A DNA stretch of 64,000 nucleotides from positions 682,001 through 746,000 of the forward strand of contig NZ_JAPYPG010000001.1 of assembly GCF_029937755.1 (NCBI RefSeq), read 5' to 3'. Source of the DNA: Henriciella sp. (GTDB lineage: Bacteria > Pseudomonadota > Alphaproteobacteria > Caulobacterales > Hyphomonadaceae). The notes beneath the pieces were generated by a model that saw nothing but the letters and a program-made list of their open reading frames with translations, did not search any database and was not told where the DNA came from. The translations under genes and the position numbers were made by a program. The stretch's first letter is position 1, and each line of letters opens with the position of its first letter. This document shows, one piece after another, positions 26,286 through 35,459 of the stretch.

Positions 26286-27619
26286 TCGTAAATCTCCGGT
26301 GGTTCGTCCGGATCGTCATCCATGACCTGATTGGCCGGGAAGACCTTCCGGGCGAAGACCGCCATGAAGAGCAGCATCACGCCCGCGCCAATGAAAGGGG
26401 CGTAGGGGTGGACGTTCTCATACATCCACGGCCCAAAGAACGGGCTGACGATGAAGCCCATTCCGTTTGCGGAAATCACGAGGCCTGCAACATTGCCCTG
26501 CAGGCTCGAGCCAACAGCGAGCGACGCCCCGCTTGAAAAACCCGGCCGTGCCAGCCCCTGGCCAATACCGACAAAGAATTGCGCCAGCACCAGCACGGCA
26601 AACTCCCGCGTCGGGACAATCAGGAAAGCACCAACCGAGAGCGTCAGCGCTCCGGCGATCATCAGCTCGCGATTGGTCAATTTGAGGCGCGGAATGAGGA
26701 CAAGCTGTGAGATGAGCGTTCCGGCAGCGCCAACCGTATAGGCCGGACCGGTGAACTGCATGGCTTCCGCCCCGTCGACATCAATCTTGTCCATGATGGC
26801 AAAAGCGAAGGTCTGCGTCAGGACGCCGGTCACGATCGAGAGCAGGATCGCGAAGATGAGGAAGGGCAGCACGCGCGGATCGCGCCACAGACCGTCGCCT
26901 TCCCGCTTGCCATCTTTCCTGGGCAGGCCGACTTCGCGTTTCGGCGGATTCTTCTCCGGCAGCTTCGTGAAGATCAGGAAGGACATCAGCGCAGCGACCG
27001 CGCTGATGATGAAGACCGGCGTCAGAAGTCCGAACACCGCCCCGATGGCCGCCGCGAAGGCCGGGCCCGAGACGGCCCCGAAGCTGAAACCTGAGGTCAG
27101 CGACGCGATCTCTTCGGTGCGTTTGTCCCGGGCTGTGCGATCGGCCACATAAGCTTGGGCCGCCGGGTTCGTGCCCGACCCGATCAGTCCGAACAGCGTG
27201 CGCGAGCAGAGCAGGCAGACGAAGATGATGATGGCCCCTTCGATATAGCCGGCCATGGCAAGCGAGGCGAAGGTGCCGAAGAGCAGCATGGACACCGAAA
27301 ATCCCAGCATGCCGAGCGCCGCGACGGGACGGCGCCCCCAGTCATTACTCTTGCGGCCCCAGAAGGAGGACGTGATCGCCCACATCGCAGCGGAAAGGGA
27401 GAAGATCGCGCCAGCCATCCAGTCTGGAAGGCCAATCTCGCGCGAGAGTGGCGGCAGGATGGCGCTGACCAGCATCGTATTGCCAGCCCCGACGGCGAGA
27501 AGCGCAAAGAAGAGCAGCCGGAACGCTCCCCGCCGGTCTGGTCTGTCATGTCCAAGGTCGGGAGTTTTCTGCGGCGCCATTACTTCCTCATCGGCCCGGG
27601 CCGGAGAAAGATCAAGCAT
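26282..27619 (-). CDS. MFS transporter
   Basis: 445 residues with about 12 hydrophobic segments in two halves joined by a charged loop (PEKNPPKREVGLPRKDGKREGD near 220). The first half has the loop motif FWGRKSNDWGRRPV between segments 2 and 3, as in TCR/DHA1 efflux pumps. The gene may start at ATG 27619 or at ATG 27580 (GAGGAAG upstream). An acidic C-terminus (DDDPDEPPE). Efflux of an unknown compound is the best guess. Stop codon overlaps the transglycosylase stop by four bases. Confidence 0.85.
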   Translation of the reverse strand: MLDLSPARADEEVMAPQKTPDLGHDRPDRRGAFRLLFFALLAVGAGNTMLVSAILPPLSREIGLPDWMAGAIFSLSAAMWAITSSFWGRKSNDWGRRPVAALGMLGFSVSMLLFGTFASLAMAGYIEGAIIIFVCLLCSRTLFGLIGSGTNPAAQAYVADRTARDKRTEEIASLTSGFSFGAVSGPAFAAAIGAVFGLLTPVFIISAVAALMSFLIFTKLPEKNPPKREVGLPRKDGKREGDGLWRDPRVLPFLIFAILLSIVTGVLTQTFAFAIMDKIDVDGAEAMQFTGPAYTVGAAGTLISQLVLIPRLKLTNRELMIAGALTLSVGAFLIVPTREFAVLVLAQFFVGIGQGLARPGFSSGASLAVGSSLQGNVAGLVISANGMGFIVSPFFGPWMYENVHPYAPFIGAGVMLLFMAVFARKVFPANQVMDDDPDEPPEIYD

Positions 27620-27712
27620 CGGAATTGTCCTGTCGCCGCGTCAGCGCGCTGGAAACGCTATGTAAAGCCCTGTGAGGCAAGACTGGTGGCGACCCTTCCA
27701 CCCGGAGCCCGC

Positions 27713-28600
27713 ATGACCCAGATTCTTGGATTGCTGACCATACTTGTCGTCGTTCTCGGCGCGCTCGCCTTCAGCGGCAGTCCGGCAATCGTCGATGCGC
27801 TGCCTTTCGAGCTGGCGCTGATTGGCGGCGCCGCTGTCGCCACGCTCCTGATCGGCAACTCCCCCCAGGTCGCAAAGGCCGCTGCCGGCGGCATTGTAAA
27901 GGCCATGACCGGGCCGAAATGGCGGCGCGAGGATTATAGTGACCTGCTGACGGGGCTGCATGAGCTGATGCGCCGCTCGCGCCGTGGCGGTGCCGTGGCG
28001 ATCGAGGCCGACATCGAAGAACCTGCCACCTCGCCGGTCTTTTCCAACCGCCCGCGCCTGCTTGGCGATGACACCGCCCTCACCATGATCGTGACGAGTT
28101 TTCGCCTGATGGCGCTTAATCCGGGCGGCAAGGCCCCGGTCGAGCCGCATATGCGCGACGCGATCGCGACGGCGGCGGAAGGCCGGCACCGCGCCGTTTC
28201 CGCACTGAACACACTGGCCGACACCCTGCCGGCACTCGGCATCGTTGCCGCCGTACTTGGCATCATCAAGACGATGAGTGCGATCGATCAGTCACCTGCG
28301 GTGATTGGCCCGATGATCGCCGCCGCCCTTCTCGGCACCTTCCTCGGCGTGTTTCTGGCCTATGGGCTGGTCGGACCGATTGCCGCCCGCTTCGGACAGA
28401 TCGTCGACGAGGAGATGCAGTATCTGGAGACGATCCGCACGCTCATCGCAGCCCATGATGCCGGGATTGCGCCGATGACAGCCGTCGAACTTGCCCGCGC
28501 CCGCCTGCCCGCGCACCTGCGTCCATCGATCGAAGAGATCGATGCCTCATTGTCGACCATCGAGAGCCTGCCGGCGCGTCTGCGTGGGCGGACCGCCTGA
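27713..28600 (+). CDS. motA: Flagellar motor stator protein MotA
   Basis: Proton-driven stator subunit, 295 residues from ATG 27713 (GGAG 6 bases upstream). Four hydrophobic segments: two at the N-terminus, and two near residues 175-230. Between segments 2 and 3 there is a long cytoplasmic region with an Arg-rich stretch (ELMRRSRRGG). Segment 3 shows LADTLPALGIVAAVLGIIKTM, typical of MotA. No motB lies next to it, and no other flagellar gene is in the window, so its partner must be elsewhere. ExbB/TolQ proteins share the fold but not the long first cytoplasmic loop. Confidence 0.83.
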   Translation: MTQILGLLTILVVVLGALAFSGSPAIVDALPFELALIGGAAVATLLIGNSPQVAKAAAGGIVKAMTGPKWRREDYSDLLTGLHELMRRSRRGGAVAIEADIEEPATSPVFSNRPRLLGDDTALTMIVTSFRLMALNPGGKAPVEPHMRDAIATAAEGRHRAVSALNTLADTLPALGIVAAVLGIIKTMSAIDQSPAVIGPMIAAALLGTFLGVFLAYGLVGPIAARFGQIVDEEMQYLETIRTLIAAHDAGIAPMTAVELARARLPAHLRPSIEEIDASLSTIESLPARLRGRTA

Positions 28601-28688
28601 AACCTTTGAAAATAATAGCAGTAATGGCTGGTTTTTGACCTGAGGCGTGCCTAGGTGTTAGCCGGACCGGAGGGCAGAGGAGCACCGG

Positions 28689-29213
28689 ATGACGCGATTT
28701 GACGAGCTGATCGCGACCGTCGAGAGCTATCAGGCGCTCGCTGCGGAGAATTATGCGCGTGTGCGCCAGCTTGCCGAAGAAGTTCGCGCAGGGCTGTGCG
28801 ATTACATTGATGCGCCGGATGGCATCTGCGTCCAGCTGGTCCCTCCGCATGGCGAATTCGAACCCAAACCCTATGGAGACAAGGCGTTTTCCATGCCGCC
28901 CCGCGGCTTTCGCCCGCTCGGACCGATCGCTTTCGGCCTTGCCGTGCGCGTGACGCATGGCACCGACTGGATCCGCGTGACCACACAATGCCAGAAAATT
29001 GGCGACCATTTCATTCTGGACATTCAGGGCGGACAGTCGTTCAAACTGACCTTGCCGCTCACGAAGGATGACTCCACTACGCTGTTCGAATATGTGTATG
29101 GGCACGTATTGTACTGGTTCCAGTCGAAGATCGATCAATATCAGCAAGGGGAATACGGCACCCGCGAGATTGGCTTTGACTTCTCGCGCGAGGCCGAAAG
29201 CGCGAAAGCCTAG
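28689..29213 (+). CDS. Hypothetical protein (174 aa)
   Basis: Acidic, aromatic-rich soluble protein without signal or membrane segment. GAGGAG lies 6 bases before ATG 28689, so translation is likely. Noted elements: an N-terminal helix (ELIATVESYQALAAENYARVRQLAEEV), PPRGFRPLGPIAFGLAVRV in the middle, and a C-terminal stretch QYQQGEYGTREIGFDF. I recognise no family. It follows motA by 88 bases on the same strand and precedes the antiporter gene by 24. Confidence 0.6.
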   Translation: MTRFDELIATVESYQALAAENYARVRQLAEEVRAGLCDYIDAPDGICVQLVPPHGEFEPKPYGDKAFSMPPRGFRPLGPIAFGLAVRVTHGTDWIRVTTQCQKIGDHFILDIQGGQSFKLTLPLTKDDSTTLFEYVYGHVLYWFQSKIDQYQQGEYGTREIGFDFSREAESAKA

Positions 29214-29237
29214 ACCCGGCTCGCCTCACCGAAACAG

Positions 29238-31181
29238 ATGCCAGACCTTAATGTTCTCCTCGCTGCCGCAGGCTCCGACAGCCTGATCTTTGCCTGCGCC
29301 CTGATTGGCGCGCTGGGGCTGGGCGCTCAATGGCTCGCCTGGCGGCTACAGGCTCCGGCCATCGTTCTGATGGCGCTGGCGGGTCTCGCTGCAGGACCGC
29401 TCTGGCAGGTCATCTTCGGCACCCCGATGCTCGACCCGTCAGAGACATTCGGCGACCTGCTTCGCCCGATCGTTTCGCTATCGGTGGCCGTGATCCTGTT
29501 CGAGGGCGGCCTTATCCTGAAATTCGAGAACCTGCGCGATGCCGGCGCGGCCGTCCGGCGAATGGTCTTTTTCGGCGGGCCGCTGGCCTGGTTCCTGGGC
29601 TCGCTAGCAGCCCGCTACGCCGCCGGGCTCGACTGGGCGAGCGCCATTGTCTTCGCCGGCGTCATGGTGGTTACCGGACCGACCGTGATCATGCCGCTTC
29701 TTAGGCAGTCGAAGCTGTCGGGCCGTCCGGCCCAGTTCCTGAAATGGGAAGGCATCGTCAACGATCCCATTGGCGCGCTTTTCGCCGTGGCCGCCTATGA
29801 AATCATCCGCGTGGCCTCACAGGGCGAATCGACGCTGGGCGCGGGTATCTGGATTCTCGCCGCAGCGGGGTTCGGCATCCTGCTTGGCATCGCCTTCGGA
29901 CTGGGCATGTCACGCGCCTTCCGGGCTGGCTGGACGCCGGAATACCTCAAGGCCCCGCTGATCTTTGCCTCGATCATCCTCTGTTACGCCATCGCTGAAG
30001 AGATCGAGCATGAAACCGGCCTCGTGGCCGTGACCGCCTACGGCATGACGCTCGCCAACTCGCGGCTGGCCGACCTTTCGGAACTGCGGAAGTTCAAGGA
30101 AGACATCGCCGTGCTGCTCGTCTCGGGCGTGTTCGTCATCCTGACAGCAGACCTGACGCCACAGATCATCGCGTCGGCGCTCAACATGAACACGCTGCTC
30201 TTCCTGCTCGTGATGCTCTTCGTCGTGCGCCCGCTCGCCGTCTGGGTTGCGACCTTCGGCACGCTCAGCCGGAAGGAAGCCCTTCTGCTCGGCTGGATTG
30301 CGCCACGCGGGATCGTGGCCGTCGCCGTGTCCGGCCTGTTCGGCTCGCTGCTGGTCGATCTGTCGCGGGAAGGCCGGTTCTACTTCTCGGGGGCCGACCA
30401 GATCGTGCCGCTGGCCTTTGCCATGGTGTTCGTCACCGTTGTCCTGCATGGCTTTACAATCGGCCCCCTCGCCAGGCGGCTAGGCCTCGCGCGGGCAGAG
30501 AAACCCGGCGTACTGCTGGTCGGCGCGAATTCGTGGAGCATTGAATTCGCCAAGGCGCTCAAGGCATCCAAGATCGATGTGATTGTCGCCGACAGCAACT
30601 ATCGCCGTCTGAGGCCTGCGCGTGAGGCCGGGCTCGACACTTTCCTCGGCGAAGTCCTGTCAGAGGATGCGGAGATCAAGCTGGACCATGCCCGTTTCGC
30701 GACCGTCGTGGCGCTGTCGACCAACGACTCTCACAACGCGCTTGTCTGCAACCAGTTCGCACCGGAAGTCGGGCGTCACCGCGTCTACCAGCTGTCGCTT
30801 TCGGAAGGCGATGAAGTGGATGAAAAGTCAGTGGGCTCTGCCGCGCGCGGGCGCACGCTGATCCGGCGTGGACGCACCTATGATGGCCTCATCCGCGACC
30901 AATATCGCGGCTGGACCTTCTCGCGCACACGGCTGACCGACAAGTACACCCTCGAACAGTATCTCGCCGAGCGGCCGAAGGGCGACCTGGTCGCCGAGAT
31001 AAGGCCCGATGCATCGCTCGTCCTGCTGGGTCCGAGCCGCGAGGCGCGGGGCGGTGAAGGCGCGACGATCATCAGTTTCGCACCGGACCAGCAGCCAACG
31101 ACAGCGCAGGCCAAGGCAGCCGAAACCGCTGAACCGAAAGAGACATCCGAGGACGCAAAGACCCAGGGCGCGAAGTCGTAA
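29238..31181 (+). CDS. CPA1-type sodium/proton antiporter with C-terminal RCK-like domain
   Basis: 647 residues. The first 410 residues hold about 12 hydrophobic segments; the ion-site region is visible as GVMVVTGPTVIMPLL and WEGIVNDPIGALFA (Asp-Pro of the CPA1 family). Residues about 418-520 look like a TrkA-N domain (GVLLVGANSWSIEFAKAL, VIVADSN), but the loop reads GANSWS rather than GxGxxG, so nucleotide binding is doubtful. The C-terminus (after 600) is polar, low-complexity and Ala/Glu/Lys-rich. Expected role: monovalent cation and pH homeostasis in the inner membrane. Confidence 0.87.
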   Translation: MPDLNVLLAAAGSDSLIFACALIGALGLGAQWLAWRLQAPAIVLMALAGLAAGPLWQVIFGTPMLDPSETFGDLLRPIVSLSVAVILFEGGLILKFENLRDAGAAVRRMVFFGGPLAWFLGSLAARYAAGLDWASAIVFAGVMVVTGPTVIMPLLRQSKLSGRPAQFLKWEGIVNDPIGALFAVAAYEIIRVASQGESTLGAGIWILAAAGFGILLGIAFGLGMSRAFRAGWTPEYLKAPLIFASIILCYAIAEEIEHETGLVAVTAYGMTLANSRLADLSELRKFKEDIAVLLVSGVFVILTADLTPQIIASALNMNTLLFLLVMLFVVRPLAVWVATFGTLSRKEALLLGWIAPRGIVAVAVSGLFGSLLVDLSREGRFYFSGADQIVPLAFAMVFVTVVLHGFTIGPLARRLGLARAEKPGVLLVGANSWSIEFAKALKASKIDVIVADSNYRRLRPAREAGLDTFLGEVLSEDAEIKLDHARFATVVALSTNDSHNALVCNQFAPEVGRHRVYQLSLSEGDEVDEKSVGSAARGRTLIRRGRTYDGLIRDQYRGWTFSRTRLTDKYTLEQYLAERPKGDLVAEIRPDASLVLLGPSREARGGEGATIISFAPDQQPTTAQAKAAETAEPKETSEDAKTQGAKS

Positions 31182-31184
31182 GCC

Positions 31185-31904
31185 TCAGGCGGCGACCGCA
31201 TGCAGCGATGCGCCATGCTTTCGCAGCCATGCGCGTTCTTTTTTCCAGTGTGGCCGACAGCGCGCAACATGGGCCCAGAAACGCGGACTGTGGTTCATTT
31301 CCAGAAGATGCGCGCACTCATGCGCGGCGACATATTCCAGCACGTCAGGCGGCGCCATGATCAGCCGCCAGGAAAAGGCCAGCCGGCCATCCGACGTGCA
31401 TGAGCCCCAGCGCGACCGCGTATCCTTGATCGTTACCCGCCGCACCGCAACGCCCAGCACATCGCAATAGTCCTCCACCGCCGCCGCGAGATCCTCACGT
31501 GCAGCGGACTTGAGATAGCGCTCGGCACGCCGGGCGATTGTCTCTGGGTCGCCCGGCAGGGAAAGCATGAAAGGCTCTCCCTCAATCAGGCGCGCCCGGC
31601 GGCCTTCGCCATCCAGCGTGATACGGCAGTCTTCTCCACGCAGACGGATCACGCCGCCATCTGTCAGAGACACCTGCGGCGGCAGGGAACGAAGCCGTGT
31701 TGCGGCCCAGTCGATCCGTTCCGCGGCAAAGCGCGCGGCGTCGCGAACATGCCGTCTGGAGGGCGCAACCGCGACAGCTTCCCGTTTTTTTTCATCAAGC
31801 CTTAAAATCAACCGTCTAGCGCGAGGATTGATTTCGATGCGCAGAGGAATTTCAAGACCGCAGGAAGCAGTGAGAGTCATGGTCTGGTCTTTATCGACAA
31901 TCAT
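31185..31904 (-). CDS. YgjP-like (DUF45) metallopeptidase domain protein
   Basis: 239 residues. The zinc peptidase motif HECAH (HExxH) sits in the C-terminal third, preceded by the family signature SRWGSCTSDGRLAFSWRLIMAPP and followed by MNHSPRFW, which are the conserved YgjP elements. The start ATG 31904 has GAGG 7 bases upstream. It converges on the antiporter gene, with only 3 bases between them, and its start lies 65 bases from the divergent lipoprotein gene. Substrate unknown; intracellular. Confidence 0.9.
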   Translation of the reverse strand: MIVDKDQTMTLTASCGLEIPLRIEINPRARRLILRLDEKKREAVAVAPSRRHVRDAARFAAERIDWAATRLRSLPPQVSLTDGGVIRLRGEDCRITLDGEGRRARLIEGEPFMLSLPGDPETIARRAERYLKSAAREDLAAAVEDYCDVLGVAVRRVTIKDTRSRWGSCTSDGRLAFSWRLIMAPPDVLEYVAAHECAHLLEMNHSPRFWAHVARCRPHWKKERAWLRKHGASLHAVAA

Positions 31905-31969
31905 GATAATCCTCGACTCACGGCGTGATCGAATCTAGCCTTTTGACATACTGTAGGGGAACCCAACTC

Positions 31970-33559
31970 ATGAAATATCTACTTTGTGGTGTCGCCGCGA
32001 TGGCGGTGCTGTCCGGTTGCGGCAATTCGACCGACGAACCAGGCGAGGAAAAGCTCGACGAAATTACGCTGCGTGCGGGCGACCCTGCCGAAGCCGGGTC
32101 CGTTATCACGGCGATGTCTCTGACCAATTCCGGCGATGGCGTCGTCCAATATGGCAACAAGTCCGTGGACGGCGCGACAGCGACGTTCTCGGATGTCACG
32201 ATTGCCGGCGATGAAGACGGTGCGGTCAAGGCCGGGTCCCTGGAATTCGAGGGCCTCGACATGGTCGAGGACAAGGCCTCCTTCTCGCGCATGACGCTCA
32301 ACAATATCTCGATCGACAATCCCGACAACGAGACGGATACCGTCAAGGTTGCCAAGCTCGAAGTGCTGAACCCGACGCCTGAACTGGCCGCCTGGCTGGC
32401 CGCGAGCCTTGGCACCGGCGAACCGGCACCCTTCCCGTCAGCTGACCAGCTCGGCTTTGACGCCTGGACGATCAGCGACGTCTCGGCTGCCTTTTCCGAT
32501 GATGATGGCGAAGGGTCCTTCTCTATCGGCAGTTTCCAGGTCCGTGACCTGGCGGACCAGAAAGCCAAACGCGCCACCCTGTCTGACCTCGCCTTCGACT
32601 TCATGGCGAACGAAGACGGCGAGGACGTGCCAGTCAAGATGAGCCTCGGCAACATGTCGATCTCCGGACTGGACCTCGCCTTCATCGAAGCCATCCAGCA
32701 GAACATGGACGATGAAGAAGAGATGTTCGCGGCTGTCATGGATAAGGTCTATGATGAACCGATGGACCCGGGCTATGACCGCGCCACCATGGACAGCTTC
32801 CTGATCGAGGCCGCCGGCGCAAGCTTCGCGATGCCTTCCTTCGACGCGTCCATCACGCGCAATGATGCCGGCCAGCCGGTCAAGTATGTGACCAAGCCAT
32901 TCACGATGACGCTGGATGCCGACGCCGATGGTGGCGAAGCCGGTGCAGGCCTCGCCCAGGCCCTCAGCATGGTCGGTTATGAGAAAGTCGAAATGAAGGC
33001 TGCCGGGATCGCCGATTACGATCCGGAAAGCGATGTCGTCACCATGGAAGCCGATGACAATTATTTCGAGCTTGTCGACGGTGCGAAATTCTCCATGGGC
33101 GCCAAGCTCGGCGGCTATGCGGCCTATAGCAAGGCTGCTGCGAACGCCTTCGACTTCGAGGCCATGGCCGAAGGCGCAGAACCTGATCCGATGGCGTTCC
33201 AGAACGCCCTGAACGAGCTCGACTTCTACGGCTTCGAGCTTTCAATCAAGGATGACAGCCTGATGAACCGCATCTTCAATGCCTATGCCGCCCAGTCCGG
33301 CCAGGATCCGGAGCAGATGCGCCAGCAGGTCGCCTCCATGGCACAGATGGCGCCGATGATGGCGCAGGGATCCGGTGTCGACATGGAACTCGTCACCGAG
33401 TTCTCGCAAGCGGTGTCGGCCTTTATCACCGATCCGGGCACGCTGACCCTGAAGATCGATCCGGAAGAGCCGCTGTCTGCGGAAACACTTGCGGCGATGG
33501 AAGACCCGAGCATGCTGACCAAGGAGTATCTCGGCTTCTCGGCAACCCACAAGAACTAG
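31970..33559 (+). CDS. Large acidic predicted lipoprotein
   Basis: 529 residues from ATG 31970 (AGGGGA about 9 bases upstream). The signal has a lipobox LSGC (Cys17, followed by GNSTDEPGEEK). The mature protein is strongly acidic and rich in Asp, Ala and Met, with many short stretches of the type ADGGEAGAGLAQAL and repeated Met pairs near the end (MAQMAPMMAQ). No cysteine after the lipobox. I recognise no family. The composition suggests an outer-membrane-anchored, calcium- or cation-sensitive surface protein, but this is only inference from charge. A strong terminator follows. Confidence 0.6.
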   Translation: MKYLLCGVAAMAVLSGCGNSTDEPGEEKLDEITLRAGDPAEAGSVITAMSLTNSGDGVVQYGNKSVDGATATFSDVTIAGDEDGAVKAGSLEFEGLDMVEDKASFSRMTLNNISIDNPDNETDTVKVAKLEVLNPTPELAAWLAASLGTGEPAPFPSADQLGFDAWTISDVSAAFSDDDGEGSFSIGSFQVRDLADQKAKRATLSDLAFDFMANEDGEDVPVKMSLGNMSISGLDLAFIEAIQQNMDDEEEMFAAVMDKVYDEPMDPGYDRATMDSFLIEAAGASFAMPSFDASITRNDAGQPVKYVTKPFTMTLDADADGGEAGAGLAQALSMVGYEKVEMKAAGIADYDPESDVVTMEADDNYFELVDGAKFSMGAKLGGYAAYSKAAANAFDFEAMAEGAEPDPMAFQNALNELDFYGFELSIKDDSLMNRIFNAYAAQSGQDPEQMRQQVASMAQMAPMMAQGSGVDMELVTEFSQAVSAFITDPGTLTLKIDPEEPLSAETLAAMEDPSMLTKEYLGFSATHKN

Positions 33560-33582
33560 GGCCAACGCCCATCTGACACAGA

Positions 33583-33620
33583 GGCGGGCCGGACCAACAC
33601 CCCGGCGCGCCTTTTCTTTT
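33583..33620 (+). terminator. Rho-independent terminator after the acidic lipoprotein gene
   Basis: GGCG-G-GCCGG at 33583-33592 pairs with CCGGC-G-CGCC at 33602-33611 around a 9-base loop, with one symmetric G/G mismatch. TTTTCTTTT follows. It ends the lipoprotein transcript 27 bases before the YmdB-type gene. Confidence 0.8.
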
Positions 33621-33646
33621 GCCCCACAGGAGCGCATATCTCGCCC

Positions 33647-34471
33647 ATGAGACTTGCTTATTTCGGAGATGTCGTCGGAAAGCCCGGCCGGGCCGCCGTA
33701 CTCGACAACCTGCCCGGCCTGCGCCGCGACCTCGCCCTCGATTTCGTCGTCGTGAACGGAGAAAACGCTGCTGGCGGCTTCGGCCTGACGGAATCCATCG
33801 CCAACGACTTCTTCCAGGCTGGCGCCGATTGCCTGACGCTTGGTGATCATGCCTGGGACCAGCGCGAGGCGCTGACCTTTATTGAGCGTGAGCCGCGCCT
33901 GCTTCGCCCGCTAAACTATCCGGCAGCGGCGAATGCGCCGGGCAAGGGCGCACATGTCTTCGTGCTCGATGACGGCCGCCGCGTTGGTGTGGTGCAGCTG
34001 CAGGGCAATGTCTTCATGAAGCAGCAGCTGGAAAATGCCTTCCACCATGCCGACCACGCGCTCGACAACATGCCCCTCGGCGTCGCCGTCGATGCGCTGA
34101 TCGTCGACATGCATTGCGAGGCGACCAGCGAAAAGATGGCGATGGGCCACTATTGCGACGGACGTGCAAGCCTCGTCGTCGGCAGCCATACCCATGTCCC
34201 CACGGCTGACCTCATGATCCTCGAAAACGGCACCGGCTATCAGACCGATGCCGGCATGTGCGGGGACTATGACAGCGTGATCGGCATGCAGAAGGACAAT
34301 TCCATCAACCGCTTCGCGACACAACTTCCCGGTGACCGCTACGCGCCGGCGCTCGGCGAAGGTACGCTCTGCGGGGTCTTTGTCGAGACGGATGACAAGA
34401 CCGGCTTTGCCCGGCGTATCGAGCCCATCCGCATGGGTGGGCGGCTTGCCGCGTCGGTGCCCGCCGCCTAG
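33647..34471 (+). CDS. YmdB-type (TIGR00282) metallophosphoesterase
   Basis: 274 residues; the family hydrolyses cyclic nucleotides (2',3'-cAMP, and others in B. subtilis YmdB). Conserved metal residues are seen: FGDVVGKPG (Asp8), NGENAAGG, DMHCEATSEKMA, SHTHVPTAD. At the GNH metal site this protein has GDHAWD, an Asn-to-Asp change relative to B. subtilis YmdB as I recall its sequence. It might still coordinate metal. The convergent EAL gene shares the CTAG at 34468-34471 as stop codons. Cytoplasmic. Confidence 0.9.
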   Translation: MRLAYFGDVVGKPGRAAVLDNLPGLRRDLALDFVVVNGENAAGGFGLTESIANDFFQAGADCLTLGDHAWDQREALTFIEREPRLLRPLNYPAAANAPGKGAHVFVLDDGRRVGVVQLQGNVFMKQQLENAFHHADHALDNMPLGVAVDALIVDMHCEATSEKMAMGHYCDGRASLVVGSHTHVPTADLMILENGTGYQTDAGMCGDYDSVIGMQKDNSINRFATQLPGDRYAPALGEGTLCGVFVETDDKTGFARRIEPIRMGGRLAASVPAA

Positions 34472-35298
34472 GCGCTCTTTTTTTTTGGCGCCCGGGCTTC
34501 CGGCACGACGACCTGCCTCGCCCGGGTGGCTTCGCCCATATGCGTTGCCTTGCCGAACAACCAGCCCTGGATGAGCGAGCCTGCGCATTCACGGGCCCAA
34601 TGCAGTTCGCGCGGCGTTTCAACGCCCTCGAAAAGCAGGTGTGCGCGGATCTCATGAAGCTTCAGGATGATCTGGTGGGCAAAGCATCGGGTATCTTCAC
34701 TCTCCATCATGCGCCGGAACCAGCCAGCATCGATCTTCACGATATCCGGCTTCAGATCGATCACGCGCAAGAGATCAGAGCCGCCGACCCCGAAGTCATC
34801 AATCCCGATTTGAAAGCCGAGCGTGCGCAGGTGTGCGACAATCGTCCCCAGCGCCTCACGGTCACTGCCGGTTTCCTCGGTGATCTCGAAGACCACACGG
34901 TTTGGCGACAGGCCCTGTTCCCGCACAAGGTCGGCATAGGCGTCGAGGCCTGCGAGCATCTGAGTGGTAAACAGACAGGAGCCCGGATTGAGATTTACGA
35001 AAAGATTTGTGTTCCCGAGTTGCCAGGCTGCGGTGTTGGCGATGTGAAGACAGAGGCAGGCCCAGTCGGCCACGAACCGGTCACGCGCGGACAGGCGTTT
35101 GAAGAAGTCCAGCGGTTCGATGGACCTGCCCTTGTAGATCGGACGGGCAAGGGCCTCGACGCCATATAGCATACCGGCATTGTTGTTGATGGCATAGATT
35201 GGCTGGAAGGCCGACCGGATCTCGAAGGAGCCGAAGTCGAACGCCTTGTGACCGCCATCAAGCTCAAAAATGCGCTCGGTCAAACGGGCGAGTTTCAT
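34468..35298 (-). CDS. EAL-domain cyclic-di-GMP phosphodiesterase
   Basis: 276 residues with one EAL domain and no sensor domain. Catalytic residues look intact: EAL (YGVEALARP, residues 48-50), NLNP (Asn102), EITEE (Glu138), IDDFG (Asp167, Asp168), KID (Lys188), EGVET, and QGWLFGK (Gln244). So it should degrade cyclic-di-GMP. ATG 35298 has GAGGGG about 8 bases upstream; the ATG at 35313 is rejected because GGAGG abuts it. The C-terminus ends in a run of Lys from nine A's in a row (KKKS), a possible slippage tract. Divergent from yebC. Confidence 0.9.
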   Translation of the reverse strand: MKLARLTERIFELDGGHKAFDFGSFEIRSAFQPIYAINNNAGMLYGVEALARPIYKGRSIEPLDFFKRLSARDRFVADWACLCLHIANTAAWQLGNTNLFVNLNPGSCLFTTQMLAGLDAYADLVREQGLSPNRVVFEITEETGSDREALGTIVAHLRTLGFQIGIDDFGVGGSDLLRVIDLKPDIVKIDAGWFRRMMESEDTRCFAHQIILKLHEIRAHLLFEGVETPRELHWARECAGSLIQGWLFGKATHMGEATRARQVVVPEARAPKKKSA

Positions 35299-35416
35299 TG
35301 AAATTCCCCTCATCCTCCGAGGGCAATTCCTGTCAGGGCCGCATTAACATCCTGCTTGCAGAAACTGTGAGTCTGCATCGATATCTTTCATTATACCGCC
35401 GCCTCGTCTAAATCGG

Positions 35417-35432
35417 CGTTCACGTCTGAACG
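35417..35432. promoter_or_regulatory. Inverted repeat upstream of yebC
   Basis: CGTTCA (35417-35422) and TGAACG (35427-35432) are perfect inverted halves with a CGTC spacer, 28 bases before the yebC start. The region (35299-35459) also serves the divergent EAL gene. It may be an operator, but no known regulator matches clearly; the alphaproteobacterial SOS box is a direct, not inverted, repeat. Confidence 0.3.
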
Positions 35433-35459
35433 AAGCCTTGCAGGAGAGATACCCCCACC

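Noticed and set aside
31943..31948. TTGACA, a perfect -35 box before the acidic lipoprotein gene
   Set aside because: A -10 at the right distance would fall on the start codon of the gene (31966-31971), so the promoter cannot be placed there with normal spacing.
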